Translations under genes and position numbers: made by a program
The notes under the pieces: model-generated
The model's database searches: none
The model's input: the letters and a program-made list of their open reading frames with translations, nothing else
Told to the model about the DNA's origin: nothing
In this document: positions 1 through 8,524 of the stretch, one piece after another
Layout of the letters: the number at the start of each line of letters is the position of its first letter
Numbering within the stretch: the first letter of the stretch is position 1
Source: Marinisporobacter sp.
GTDB taxonomy: Bacteria; Bacillota; Clostridia; Peptostreptococcales; Thermotaleaceae
Assembly: GCA_025210395.1 (NCBI GenBank)
Contig: JAOARV010000044.1
Location: 1 to 59,375, forward strand
Length of the DNA: 59,375 nucleotides
Direction: 5' to 3'

Positions 1-326
1 CGTTTTGATTCTGTTAGTAATGCTATCTCGTCATAACTTTTACCTTGAGAAAAATATATCTCAATTTGTTCTTTAACGCTTGGTAGCTCATCATTTCTAC
101 TGTCTTTTAGTTCCTTAATTTTTTCCTGCTTATAGATTTCATATCGTTTTGCTACTAATTCATTATTTCTTGCTACCTCATTTTCGTATGCTTTTTTTAA
201 TTCCTCTAACTTCCCATTTGATTTTGCAAGTTTAAAAGCTATTTTATCTTTGTCTGAAATCAAGTTTACATCATTTATAAACCTGATTTTTTTGTGTTCT
301 CCATTCTCATCATAGCTATATATCAT
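1..326 (-). CDS. Hypothetical protein, C-terminus cut by window edge
   Basis: An open frame reads leftward from an ATG at 324-326 and leaves the window at base 1. The start is supported by AGGTGGGG a few bases upstream. The visible part (about 108 residues) is hydrophilic, with a Lys/Glu-rich probable coiled coil around residues 40-80 (KLEELKKAYENE, ELVAKRYEIYKQEK), then EQIEIYFSQGKSYDEIALLT, which looks like the beginning of a helix-turn-helix of the kind found in small mobile-element proteins. It is the most downstream visible gene of a minus-strand series that begins near 2376. I do not recognise the family. Confidence 0.6.
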   Translation of the reverse strand, partial: MIYSYDENGEHKKIRFINDVNLISDKDKIAFKLAKSNGKLEELKKAYENEVARNNELVAKRYEIYKQEKIKELKDSRNDELPSVKEQIEIYFSQGKSYDEIALLTESK

Positions 327-338
327 GATTCACCCCAC

Positions 339-737
339 CTATTTTTCTATTTTATTAAGTAGCATTTTTAACCCCTGTATTTTGATAATACTCCAAGCAC
401 TATATAATGCCTCTAACGCAACCATGGTATTGTGCTTTGACCCATCACTTAACTTAAAAATCGCATGAATTTTGTTAGATAAAACATTTGGTTCAAAACT
501 AAACTCAATATCAATTTCCTCTACGATTGATAACACTTCTTCTTCTGTTACTACTTCTCCATTTTTCAACATTGTTTTAAGCATATTTATCTTCTTAAAT
601 AATTCCATCAGTTTTTCTTCATTGATACTAGCCATTGAATTGATTTTGCTTATAATCTGCTCTTTCATAGCCCTTCCAATCAGCTCTATTGTTATTATCT
701 GTGTATCTATTAATCCTCCATCAACCTCTGTATACAT
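339..737 (-). CDS. Hypothetical protein (132 aa)
   Basis: Small acidic, helix-rich protein with no signal peptide or membrane segment. An upstream ATG at 764 has no ribosome-binding site. The ATG at 735-737 is preceded by GGGGAGG at good spacing, so I use it (protein begins MYTEVDGG). The gene ends 12 bases before the next minus-strand start, suggesting one transcript. I do not recognise the family; no catalytic motif is visible. Its position among small unrecognised genes suggests mobile-element cargo. Confidence 0.6.
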   Translation of the reverse strand: MYTEVDGGLIDTQIITIELIGRAMKEQIISKINSMASINEEKLMELFKKINMLKTMLKNGEVVTEEEVLSIVEEIDIEFSFEPNVLSNKIHAIFKLSDGSKHNTMVALEALYSAWSIIKIQGLKMLLNKIEK

Positions 738-817
738 CTGAATTTCCTCCCCTTTATTTTTCATTTATATGAGTTTTAAGAGGTAGACACCTACTCTAGT
801 CTACCCTGTTACCCCAT

Positions 818-1024
818 TTACCATCTAGCCTTCCATTTTTGATGTGAATCTGACCAGAAAAAATTTTTAGTATCCTCAGTCTCTATCTGTTCTAACTCTA
901 GTATATCTAATGATTCTTTATAAGCTTCTTTTGTCCCTATGTCCTTAGGTAACTGTTGCTTTACCTTTTGACCTATTGTCTCAACCAGCAAAGCTGGTAT
1001 GAGACTTATCTTTACTCTTTTCAT
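818..1024 (-). CDS. Hypothetical small protein (68 aa)
   Basis: Short basic/acidic protein beginning MKRVKISLIPALLVETIGQ, with an aromatic tail (NFFWSDSHQKWKARW). The ATG is preceded by AGAGGGGAT at suitable spacing. It lies in the same orientation as its neighbours, 80 bases before the next gene. No family recognised; the good ribosome-binding site is the main reason to accept it as real. Confidence 0.5.
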   Translation of the reverse strand: MKRVKISLIPALLVETIGQKVKQQLPKDIGTKEAYKESLDILELEQIETEDTKNFFWSDSHQKWKARW

Positions 1025-1097
1025 TTACCATATCCCCTCTTTATAAATTTATTGTTTTTATTCATGTATATACTTTTATCTATATGTGTCCATTCCT

Positions 1098-1400
1098 TTA
1101 TTCTTCTACTTCACCAAATAATTCAATGTAATCATCTGCATGTAAATGCTTTTCAGCCCATTCTTTCGCCTCTACTGTTGATAAAGGTATTATTGTAGCA
1201 CAATCGTGAATTCTTGTGTAATACTTACTATACTTTGAGAAAGACATACCTTTCCCATAGAGAAACATTTCCCCTGTCTTTTTTAAATAAAGTTCTTCCT
1301 CATAGTAATACGCATCTGTGCTTGGGTGTTCACTTTGATAGTCCCCTACAAGTGTTGCTGTATCTGTATTATACATCTTTCCATTGATAATCATTTTCAT
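1098..1400 (-). CDS. Hypothetical protein (100 aa), mobile-element type
   Basis: Begins MKMIINGKMYNTDTATLVG and contains EELYLKKTGEMFLYGKG followed by IIPLSTVEAKEWAEKHL. This layout (a short beta-rich front NGKxYNTdTA, an aromatic turn, then xxLSxxEAxEWxEK) is one I associate with small unnamed proteins carried by plasmids, phages and conjugative elements of Firmicutes; no function is known to me. AAGGAGG sits 8 bases before the ATG. It supports the idea that this end of the window is accessory DNA. Confidence 0.65.
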   Translation of the reverse strand: MKMIINGKMYNTDTATLVGDYQSEHPSTDAYYYEEELYLKKTGEMFLYGKGMSFSKYSKYYTRIHDCATIIPLSTVEAKEWAEKHLHADDYIELFGEVEE

Positions 1401-1473
1401 TTTCTCTTCCTCCTTCTTTGTTTTATTGTTCTTTAATATTTTTTATTGAATTACAACTTTGTACTTCTTTTTA

Positions 1474-2376
1474 TTAGCTGACTTCAAATTTATCTAACCA
1501 TATCGTTTCTTTTATTTCTTGCTCATCCATCGTTGTCAAAATTACTTCATTATTGTTTGGTAATAGCATACATTCTATCTCTAAAACTCTAACATCTAAT
1601 TCTTCCAATTCTCCTATTGCGCTCCATACTGTTTCATTAGCAAATTTAGTATTTGTATTTAATCCTAAATTTGCTAATGTTAAGTCTATGTATGAGTTAA
1701 CATCTAAATAGCCCTGCTGTATTAAATCATAAATACCAAAGTCTTTCACATACCTATCCAATTTCTTGACCATCTCTGTTAGTACCACCTTTGTTTCTTC
1801 TCTTGAAACACCTTGGTTTAGATAGCATCCTTTAGGTGCTAACCAGTTTAAAACTTCATTATACTTTCCTATTAATAAATCATTTACATTTATATTGTCT
1901 GTTAATATCTCTAAGCCATCAAACCCCTTATATGTATCAAAGATTATGTAGTATTCTAATAGAAAGAGTTTTATTTTTTCTTTCATCACTCTTACTATAA
2001 AATCTTTTATTTCTTTTTTTGTTTTTATTTCATTTATAACCTTAATTATAATTTCTTCTACTACCTGTTCTTTTCTATATGCACCTTGTAGATACTCTAG
2101 TTTCTCTTCTTCTGAATATTGGTCATAGAATTCATTGAAGCTATCTCTCATCAATAAGTCGCTATATTTTTGTACTTGCTTTTTTGCTGTATCCATTTTA
2201 TAAAATTCTTTAAGTCTCATTTTAGCTGTTGCTAATATATTTTCCTCTCCTCCATTTAGCCTTTTTACCATTTCATATTCTCCTTTCTTTTCTTTGTTGT
2301 TTTTAGATAACTCTTTCATCTCTTTGTTTACTTCTTTTATTTCCGCTGGCTTCGTTACTACTAATTTTTTTGTCAT
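1474..2376 (-). CDS. Hypothetical protein (300 aa)
   Basis: Predominantly alpha-helical, highly charged protein with a Lys/Glu-rich N-terminus (residues 1-45) and no signal peptide or obvious membrane span. Two ATGs compete: 2380-2382 is almost fused to AGAAGGAG, whereas 2374-2376 lies 7 bases from it, so I take the second. It is the first gene of the leftward series and is divergent from the regulator at 2584; the intergenic region holds the palindromic operator. No motif allows a functional call. Confidence 0.6.
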   Translation of the reverse strand: MTKKLVVTKPAEIKEVNKEMKELSKNNKEKKGEYEMVKRLNGGEENILATAKMRLKEFYKMDTAKKQVQKYSDLLMRDSFNEFYDQYSEEEKLEYLQGAYRKEQVVEEIIIKVINEIKTKKEIKDFIVRVMKEKIKLFLLEYYIIFDTYKGFDGLEILTDNINVNDLLIGKYNEVLNWLAPKGCYLNQGVSREETKVVLTEMVKKLDRYVKDFGIYDLIQQGYLDVNSYIDLTLANLGLNTNTKFANETVWSAIGELEELDVRVLEIECMLLPNNNEVILTTMDEQEIKETIWLDKFEVS

Positions 2377-2469
2377 TTTCATACTCCTTCTCTTTTTATT
2401 ATTTTTTGTTTCCCTTAACTTGTTTTCATTTTAACACCAATCTTTAATGAAATTTTTTTTTTAAACTTT

Positions 2470-2540
2470 AACCCGATTTTTGACATATGCTCATTGACAT
2501 TAGCATTAAAAAGATAGTAAAATCAGGTTAAACCTGATTT
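2470..2540 (+). promoter_or_regulatory. Promoter and palindromic operator between divergent genes
   Basis: TTGACA (2494-2499), an 18-base spacer and TAAAAT (2518-2523) form a rightward promoter. Overlapping the -10 is a perfect inverted repeat AAATCAGGTT-A-AACCTGATTT (2520-2540). A single near-match half-site, AACCCGATTT, lies at 2470-2479. The placement over the -10 is typical of autorepression by the product of the following gene; the regulator's identity is inferred. Confidence 0.7.
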
Positions 2541-2583
2541 AAACTACAAAAATAAGTTTTAATACATATAGGAGGTTCATTCT

Positions 2584-4110
2584 ATGACAACAGAAGAAAT
2601 AGTATTAGCAAAAGTTTTACAGCTATTACGAAATTGTTGTGGTGGTTACTCTGAATTTGAACCATCAAAGGACAATCCAAGTTACCCCATATATTTGCTT
2701 TGTAGTCAGAAACTACTTGAATTGCATCTTAAAAAAATTATACTTTCAAAGAAATTATCAAATGATGAATTTATTAATTTAATTAAAATATGTACAACAG
2801 CATCTAAAACTAATAAAATGGTAACTTTGTATAAAAATAATGAGTTGGAAGAAACTCATCTGACTAATATTAATTTTACTAAACTGTCTAACAGCCAAAT
2901 GAAACAATATATAAGAAGTAATACAAAAAAAGTACTTACTGAACTACCTACGCTCACATCTTTTAACAACTATAATGAGAAAGTTGCTTATATTGAATTG
3001 GAGAATCTATTAAAACAGCTCTTACCTGTTTTTGACTTACAAACAGCAAGGATTGACCTATTAGAATCACTTCTAAAATTACTGTTAAGATTAAATTTCA
3101 AATTATCTTTAAAAGAGGCAAAGGCTATGCTAGATAACAATAATTCTACTGGCAAGAGATTAACAGATAAGGAAATAGCAAAAGTTTTAAATATCACTCC
3201 TGCATCTTATAGTGAATATATGAATGCTAAATCACTACCTGAGCTAGAGAATTTAGTCAAATTATCAAAATATATAGAATTCCAACTTGGAACCAATAGT
3301 ATTTCTTACGACTTTCTTTTAGGAAATATTCAGAAACCCACACATGAAGCAGAATCATTGTATAAAGATTTCGGTTTATCTGAAGAATCCTATAGGATTA
3401 TGCAAATATTAAAGACGTATCCCCAAAATTATTATAAATTTATTACTGATTCTCTTAATCTTCTTATCAAAGGTCTACATATGGAAACCATAGTTAAAGA
3501 AGGTATGCAAGGTTTCATTGACGTCACTAAGGAAGAAGAACTTTTAGAAATATTAGAAAAAAAAGCTAATGAAATAGACAAAAACACTTCTATTGAGGTC
3601 AAATGGAAAAATGGATATCAATATAAGGAATATCAAGATATAAGAATTTTCTACAGTAAAACATTTAAACTTATTAGACAAGGTACTACTGAAATTAAGA
3701 AAAAGAAGAATATGAAATTATACAAAGGTTCTAATTTTAAAATTACCTATAAAGAAAATATGAAAATCATTGAGAAGAACGGTATTAAGAATAGAGCAAT
3801 TAAAGGTCAAGACTATAGATATATTTTTACAGGTACCAAAGACCTTGATGTATTATCTGCTGTGGGTCGATTTTTACAATTTAACCCTTCACATGTAGTT
3901 CATGTTATTAACGAAGATGAATATGATTATTTTAGGATGTCATTAGATGATGCAGAAAATAAAGAAGATGTTGAGTGGGCAATAGAAGATTTTTTCCAAG
4001 AATTATATGGTAATACAGGACAAATAGATATGCTTAATATTAGGATGATGGATGTTCAAAGAAGATTAGAGGCTTATAGAAGTTATTTGCAGAATAACAA
4101 AAAAGATTAA
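2584..4110 (+). CDS. Putative HTH-containing regulator of the accessory region (508 aa)
   Basis: Long cytoplasmic protein preceded by AGGAGG 8 bases before the ATG. The middle (about residues 195-245) reads as a Cro/C1-like helix-turn-helix: LTDKEIAKVLNITPASYSEY followed by LPELENLVKLSKY and then FLLGN, the typical tail of XRE domains. The N-terminal 190 residues are helical and the C-terminal 250 residues are mixed with no recognised enzyme motif. It is divergent from the small-gene cluster, and a perfect 10-bp palindrome overlaps its own -10 box, so it probably represses itself and perhaps the divergent genes. It is much longer than an ordinary XRE repressor; the extra domains may sense a signal. 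Function beyond DNA binding is unknown. Confidence 0.6.
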   Translation: MTTEEIVLAKVLQLLRNCCGGYSEFEPSKDNPSYPIYLLCSQKLLELHLKKIILSKKLSNDEFINLIKICTTASKTNKMVTLYKNNELEETHLTNINFTKLSNSQMKQYIRSNTKKVLTELPTLTSFNNYNEKVAYIELENLLKQLLPVFDLQTARIDLLESLLKLLLRLNFKLSLKEAKAMLDNNNSTGKRLTDKEIAKVLNITPASYSEYMNAKSLPELENLVKLSKYIEFQLGTNSISYDFLLGNIQKPTHEAESLYKDFGLSEESYRIMQILKTYPQNYYKFITDSLNLLIKGLHMETIVKEGMQGFIDVTKEEELLEILEKKANEIDKNTSIEVKWKNGYQYKEYQDIRIFYSKTFKLIRQGTTEIKKKKNMKLYKGSNFKITYKENMKIIEKNGIKNRAIKGQDYRYIFTGTKDLDVLSAVGRFLQFNPSHVVHVINEDEYDYFRMSLDDAENKEDVEWAIEDFFQELYGNTGQIDMLNIRMMDVQRRLEAYRSYLQNNKKD

Positions 4111-4140
4111 TTAATGTCAACACCATTACTAAATTCCCAA

Positions 4141-4217
4141 AATCTGTATTAGAGTTTTTAACAATATCGGATATATGCTCGTTAATTTCATCCTTAATAA
4201 AGGCTCTAATGCAGATT
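4141..4217 (+). repeat. Imperfect 14-bp inverted repeat after the regulator gene
   Basis: AATCTGTATTAGAG (4141-4154) is complementary to CTCTAATGCAGATT (4204-4217) with one wobble. The loop contains a second small inverted repeat (TTAAC...GTTAA). It sits 30 bases after the regulator stop codon and could fold as a 3' structure of that transcript; no U-tract of classical length follows. Confidence 0.4.
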
Positions 4218-5032
4218 AATATTTATTTTATGGAAGACAAAGGTCTACAAATTTAATGATTCATAAAACCGGTTATAAAGCATGATTTCAGAATGATATT
4301 AACATTACTCTCTTTATCTTGTTAACTACATGTATGCAAAGTATATTCAATTGAATTACTCCATTTTGTCACAGTTCTTTCTCTTCTCACATTTTTACAT
4401 TTTATGTCTATTTTGTGATTTATCCGTAATTGCTTATGTTTAACTGTCCATTTACCCTTATCTTTACTGTATTATTTTTATTTTTTCGATATTTCTCTAT
4501 AGTACTTCATGTTATATTTCATTTTCTTATCTGCCCCCTTAGGTTCATATTATCCTAATCTGATTAAGAGATAAGAGGTTAAGTGGTAGGAGACAAGTTG
4601 TGATTGTGGGTACTATTCAAGTAAACTGTTTTCTATCTATGTAACCCTATATATCTTAAGATATATTAAATATTCACATTTATAGCAAATAAAAAATAAG
4701 AACCTCAGCTCCCACATCTAAAAATCTATGATTTTTTCATCGTTTTCATAAAAGTTCTCTAAAATCCTTATCACTGCTACATTCCAAATACCTCAATTTT
4801 TTCACCATCATCAAATCCGTTCAAACTATTGTAATTTCAATAAATTTTCAATTCTATACTTTCAATTTTTCGACCTAATCAACCTCTAATACATCTTAAC
4901 CTTATATTTACTAATAGCTATTTTCATAAACCTAACTTAGATAGATTTTTTAAACATTTTTACTTTTTGTATGGTAAATCCAACTTAAAATTGCAAGAAT
5001 ATTAGTTCAATTTATTTTTTTCGAAAATTAAA

Positions 5033-5062
5033 ATAACCTTAGAAACTTAATTCTAAGGTTAT
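5033..5062. terminator. Terminator-like hairpin downstream of the nuclease-like gene
   Basis: A perfect 12-bp stem ATAACCTTAGAA / TTCTAAGGTTAT with a 6-base loop. On the minus strand it is followed by a TTTTAATTTT tract, consistent with termination of the leftward operon ending at 5215. Confidence 0.6.
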
Positions 5063-5134
5063 GCTGTTCGACTTACTTTATTTTGCTCTAATCTATTACA
5101 TTTATTCTGTCTCTAGTTCTTGTTTTCTATAATA

Positions 5135-5162
5135 AAAAATACATCAATTACGATGTATTTTT
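5135..5162. terminator. Hairpin with flanking A/T tracts
   Basis: AAAAATACATC / GATGTATTTTT with loop AATTAC, flanked by an A-run on the left and a T-run on the right, so it could stop transcription in both directions. It lies 53 bases after the stop of the nuclease-like gene. Confidence 0.6.
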
Positions 5163-5214
5163 ATATATATTTCTTAATTAATAATTTCAATACTAAAATA
5201 AATTCTCAAGTTTT

Positions 5215-6585
5215 TTACTTATATCCTCTGATAAGTTGAAAAACATTCTTTCTAATATTAGTTATACTACAAATAAAGTATAATATTGTTTTAGCACTTG
5301 TGACTAAGTCCTCATAGTTTGGAAACATAGCTTTAGCATGTTCTTCATTAATATCCTTCGATTGTAAATCATATTCCATCAAAATAAAATCTAGAAATCT
5401 TAGAATATCAAAATAGTCTAAGGGATTATTAGTTATTCTTAATATTAGATTGTTAAATGCCTCAAAATATTTGGGCGGACTTCCTCCTATATTAGGAACT
5501 TTTAATGTACCCTCAAAATTAGGTACATGTTGAAGTATTATACCATATGCAACTTTATATGTAGCATCTACAATTTCTGCTCTTTTTTTCATAGATATTT
5601 CTCCAGAAATTAAACCTTGTAATATTGTTTCTTCCTTGTCCCTATCTGAATAATAATATAAATCTCTACAAATATTCAAAGTAGCTAAAACAAATAGATT
5701 AACCAATTTATAAATTGCCCAATGTACAGATTCCATTTGTTGTTGCTGTAATGGATATTGCATTACCTCTGAGAGTTGATTTAATGCCGTTAATGTCCTT
5801 TTTACTTTTAAATAATCATCAACAGTCCAATAACTACATGATATAAAATTTCCTATTTTTTTAAATCTATCCTTAGTAGGTACATCTATGTTTTGAAACT
5901 TTATTAGTTGATTTAACTGGGTTCTGGGGTTCCAAGAACCTCTCCAATCAGTGGTATTAATTTTATAATCACGTTCGAGCTTATTTATAACTTCTAAATC
6001 TAAGATTTGTATTCTAGATTTTCTTGCAAATTGTTTTGTAGCCATTCTTACACCTTTTTTTACGAAAATCACATCTTCTATACCAACAATATCTTTTACT
6101 CCATTAATCCAGGAAATCCTTTCTAATGGTCGGGCTCGACCTGATTTGCAATCTGCCCAAATCGTCTTAGAAGCAAAATTTTTATGTATATATGTTCCAT
6201 AGACATCTAAATCCGTTATCGTATCTGCTTGCTCATTAGTTGAAGATTTAATTATTACTCCAACCTGAGGATAGTATCCCATAAAAAATATTAGTCTTTT
6301 CAATCTATATTCAAGTAAATCTCCTTCAGAGATGTAATTAGATTTCTTATTTTTACTAACAGTTTTCTTTTTTTGTTCCATTTGATTGTCTAACATACTT
6401 ATTTGTTTACCAGAGTTCATTTTAGTATTGTTCTTTTCATCTATGAACCTATTATTTGATTTACTCCTAGAAGTTGGTCGCTTATTATCCTTTGTATCTG
6501 ATATTATTACATTCTCTATACTTTTTTCTTTATTAGTTAAATCCTTATCTCCTTTTGAAAGAGTTTTATCATTCTTATCACTCAT
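5215..6585 (-). CDS. Predicted PD-(D/E)xK nuclease-like protein (456 aa)
   Basis: Residues 1-85 are a disordered Lys/Ser/Asn/Asp-rich leader. Residues 86-150 carry a pattern typical of the PD-(D/E)xK fold: a helix with Glu92 (LEYRLKRLIFFMGYY), then TDLDVYG with Asp127, then IWADCKSGR with Asp145-Cys-Lys147 in the place of the usual (D/E)xK. The remaining 300 residues are helical and unrecognised. The start has AAGGGGGAA upstream. The gene follows its 441-aa partner by 18 bases, so the two are very likely co-transcribed and may act together. The nuclease call rests on motif reading only; the catalytic residues look intact. A defence role is an inference from the accessory setting. Confidence 0.55.
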   Translation of the reverse strand: MSDKNDKTLSKGDKDLTNKEKSIENVIISDTKDNKRPTSRSKSNNRFIDEKNNTKMNSGKQISMLDNQMEQKKKTVSKNKKSNYISEGDLLEYRLKRLIFFMGYYPQVGVIIKSSTNEQADTITDLDVYGTYIHKNFASKTIWADCKSGRARPLERISWINGVKDIVGIEDVIFVKKGVRMATKQFARKSRIQILDLEVINKLERDYKINTTDWRGSWNPRTQLNQLIKFQNIDVPTKDRFKKIGNFISCSYWTVDDYLKVKRTLTALNQLSEVMQYPLQQQQMESVHWAIYKLVNLFVLATLNICRDLYYYSDRDKEETILQGLISGEISMKKRAEIVDATYKVAYGIILQHVPNFEGTLKVPNIGGSPPKYFEAFNNLILRITNNPLDYFDILRFLDFILMEYDLQSKDINEEHAKAMFPNYEDLVTSAKTILYFICSITNIRKNVFQLIRGYK

Positions 6586-6603
6586 TAAAAATATTCCCCC
6601 TTT

Positions 6604-7929
6604 CTATAAGAGTTCATCTCTCAATACTTTATTGAAGTGGTCTTCCATTTCTTGCATAGGTTCAGGTGATTCACCAAATTTTAACCTAAATTCCTCTGAC
6701 GATATAAATGTTCCCGTATCATTCACAGGTTCAAAACTATTTATTTCAGAATCAATTTTCAACTTATAGTCAGAATTTTTTATAACTTTAAGTGCTTCAA
6801 TTGCAACATCTTTCCTAACTAATTCTAAACAATACCCTGATTTTGTATAATAGTGTCCATAATAACTACTCCACTTTTGTTTCGTTTTATGAACTACATT
6901 AACTATCCCTTTTTTTTCTAACAATGTATAGTCCGTTGAATTTGCATCGTGTGGTCCAATATCACCATATTTTATTAAGTATTCTAGAAAACTTACAGGG
7001 TCATTAATCGTCGAGTGTGGTGTATAATTCTCACCAAATCTAATAGATGCAAGTAACAACTTTACATCATCAAGAATATCATCATGATATGTTAGTGGTT
7101 CTAACATGTTTGGGCTAAATGCAAATTCCTTTTGTATACCTCTACTTGACTTTATAGCAGTAGGGTTTAGCATTCCTACCTTTTTGGCAAGCAGTAGCAA
7201 TTCTTTATCTGCACAAGGTAATTTTTCAACTGGATACCCTTGAGAGTTTTGCACTATTTCAATAACTTCTTTTAACGTCTGCTTTCTACCAAAATCAATA
7301 CTAGAGACTGCCATAGCAATTTTCTGATGATTATATCCCCAAACATATTCATTGCTAATAATTGGGTCTTTGCTCTTTGTCTTATTTAGTCTTTTAATTA
7401 GCTTAAAATGCTCCTGTAATGCTAACGATAGTTTTAAATCCTCTTCTCTAAAACCATTTTTGATTAAGATTTCCATTATTTCTCTTTCTAAGTATGGAAT
7501 TCGTTTAGTCTCGTCCATAGTTTCTATAGCTATTCGTTCTAAGTTAGAAGGATTCTGATTTTCAAATACCTCCCCTGCAATTTCTAAAACACTATTATTC
7601 GTAAATAGATACTCGGCAATACCTGTAATTTCTCCTGTTGAATTTTTAATTAATTCAACTTGTTTGTCAGATGCTTTTTCTATTTTAGGTAGAATAATAA
7701 GATGCAATTCATTTTTTGAGATTCCTACATTATTTGCCATTTTTTCAAGCTTTTTTATATTTTGAATTTTGGTATTTCCTCTTATTGCTCCTAAGAATCT
7801 ACCCGATTTACCTGCTATGTTAAGATTATCAACTTCATCTAAATTAGTACTATATGTTGTGAACTCCTTTAAATGTTTTTGAGTAGCAACAGACCAATAC
7901 CCAGCTTTAATCTTTTCCTCCTTCGACAT
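6604..7929 (-). CDS. Partner protein of the nuclease-like gene (441 aa), unknown
   Basis: Soluble protein, no signal peptide or membrane span; AAGGGGGA precedes the ATG. It reads as several helical blocks. Around residues 190-235 lies a distinctive block containing YVWGYNHQKIAMAVSSIDFG then RKQTLKEVIEIVQ. Residues 315-385 look like a winged-helix module: helix SFLEYLIKYGDIG, helix TLLEKKGIVNVV, a loop, then YYTKSGYCLELV. This suggests DNA binding or recognition. It is the first gene of a two-gene operon with the PD-(D/E)xK-like protein. I do not recognise the family and cannot assign it to a named defence system. Confidence 0.5.
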   Translation of the reverse strand: MSKEEKIKAGYWSVATQKHLKEFTTYSTNLDEVDNLNIAGKSGRFLGAIRGNTKIQNIKKLEKMANNVGISKNELHLIILPKIEKASDKQVELIKNSTGEITGIAEYLFTNNSVLEIAGEVFENQNPSNLERIAIETMDETKRIPYLEREIMEILIKNGFREEDLKLSLALQEHFKLIKRLNKTKSKDPIISNEYVWGYNHQKIAMAVSSIDFGRKQTLKEVIEIVQNSQGYPVEKLPCADKELLLLAKKVGMLNPTAIKSSRGIQKEFAFSPNMLEPLTYHDDILDDVKLLLASIRFGENYTPHSTINDPVSFLEYLIKYGDIGPHDANSTDYTLLEKKGIVNVVHKTKQKWSSYYGHYYTKSGYCLELVRKDVAIEALKVIKNSDYKLKIDSEINSFEPVNDTGTFISSEEFRLKFGESPEPMQEMEDHFNKVLRDELL

Positions 7930-8213
7930 ATCTATTCCCCCTTAAAAGCTATCATTTTATATGCTTTTTTATTTCCATATTTAGTTATAAGTTCTACTCC
8001 ATCCAAACATTTTCCTGTCTAAAACCTGATATTTCGCCCGCAATCTTCGACAATCTTCTAATTCGTATTGAATTACACAATTTCTATTAGACAAAAACTC
8101 AAGACTATCCATTTCAAGGTCTTTTCACTCAATATCTTTTTTATACATTCATTTATCTCTCAAAAAAATAAAAATACCTATACTATCAAAGTATTGGTAT
8201 TTTCATTTCAAAA
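7930..8213. other. Intergenic region with a possible gene remnant
   Basis: On the minus strand, just before the 441-aa gene, one frame reads CLDGVELITKYGNKKAYKM and stops, without a start or ribosome-binding site of its own. It looks like the tail of a decayed gene but is too short to identify. The rest shows nothing I can name. Confidence 0.3.
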
Positions 8214-8290
8214 TGGCGTTCCCGGAGGGAGTCGAACCCACGACCTACTGCTTAGGAGGCAGTTGCTCTATCCTGCTGAGCTACGGGAAC
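8214..8290 (-). tRNA. tRNA-Arg (anticodon CCT), complete with CCA
   Basis: Read leftward from 8290: acceptor GTTCCCG pairs with CGGGAAC, D-stem GCTC/GAGC, anticodon stem ACTGC/GCAGT with loop CTCCTAA (anticodon CCT), variable AGGTC, T-arm GTGGG-TTCGACT-CCCTC, discriminator G and encoded CCA at 8214-8216. The T-stem contains one T-T mismatch. It decodes AGG. A second, truncated tRNA-Arg(CCT) of different sequence lies 170 bases away. Confidence 0.95.
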
Positions 8291-8303
8291 ATATTATATT
8301 TTA

Positions 8304-8340
8304 AGATGTTGACCATGGTTGCCCACGTTGGTCAACATCT
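8304..8340. repeat. 12-bp perfect inverted repeat beside the tRNA
   Basis: AGATGTTGACCA (8304-8315) and TGGTCAACATCT (8329-8340) are exact inverse complements around a 13-base centre, and TGGTCAACC follows immediately (8340-8348) as a partial third copy. The block lies between the intact and the broken tRNA-Arg. The arrangement resembles a recombinase or protein binding site; no T-run is present, so a terminator is unlikely. Confidence 0.55.
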
Positions 8341-8463
8341 GGTCAACCAAAATGTATTATATAAACAATACTTAAATCCTATAAACCTTGAAATATAGTG
8401 TTTTAAACAAGTTCAAGCTTCAATTTTTATTCCTAAATATAATACCCCTAATAACAGAACATA

Positions 8464-8504
8464 GTTTAGGAAACCGACGCTCTATCCCCTGAGCTACGGG
8501 TGTA
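8464..8504 (-). pseudogene. Truncated tRNA-Arg (CCT): 5' half only
   Basis: Read leftward from 8504: acceptor ACACCCG, TA, D-stem GCTC, loop AGGGGATA, GAGC, then G, TCGGT and anticodon loop TTCCTAA (anticodon CCT). The matching 3' anticodon strand should read ACCGA but the sequence departs after AC; no T-arm or 3' acceptor follows. A good promoter (8525-8553) still lies upstream, so this was a working gene that was cut in its anticodon arm. Confidence 0.8.
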
Positions 8505-8524
8505 CAAATATGAATATCATTAAT

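Larger units (their letters stand above)
4111..5214. other. 1.1-kb gene-free region with several inverted repeats
   Basis: I see no credible coding frame on either strand. The stretch holds an imperfect long-range inverted repeat (4141-4154 with 4204-4217), an 18-base palindrome (4649-4666) and two terminator-like hairpins near its right end. It may contain 3' untranslated sequence, an unrecognised RNA or element-transfer sequence; nothing decides among these. Confidence 0.5.

Noticed and set aside
4649..4666. 18-base palindrome ATATATCTTAAGATATAT as operator
   Set aside because: It is almost all A/T, has no neighbouring promoter or gene start, and can arise by chance in such DNA.
1..8463. 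Integrase or transposase gene inside the accessory region
   Set aside because: None of the coding frames in the window shows a tyrosine or serine recombinase signature; if the element has one it lies left of base 1.
8291..8463. Terminator for the tRNA region
   Set aside because: The inverted repeat at 8304-8340 is upstream of the intact tRNA in its direction of transcription and lacks a T-run.
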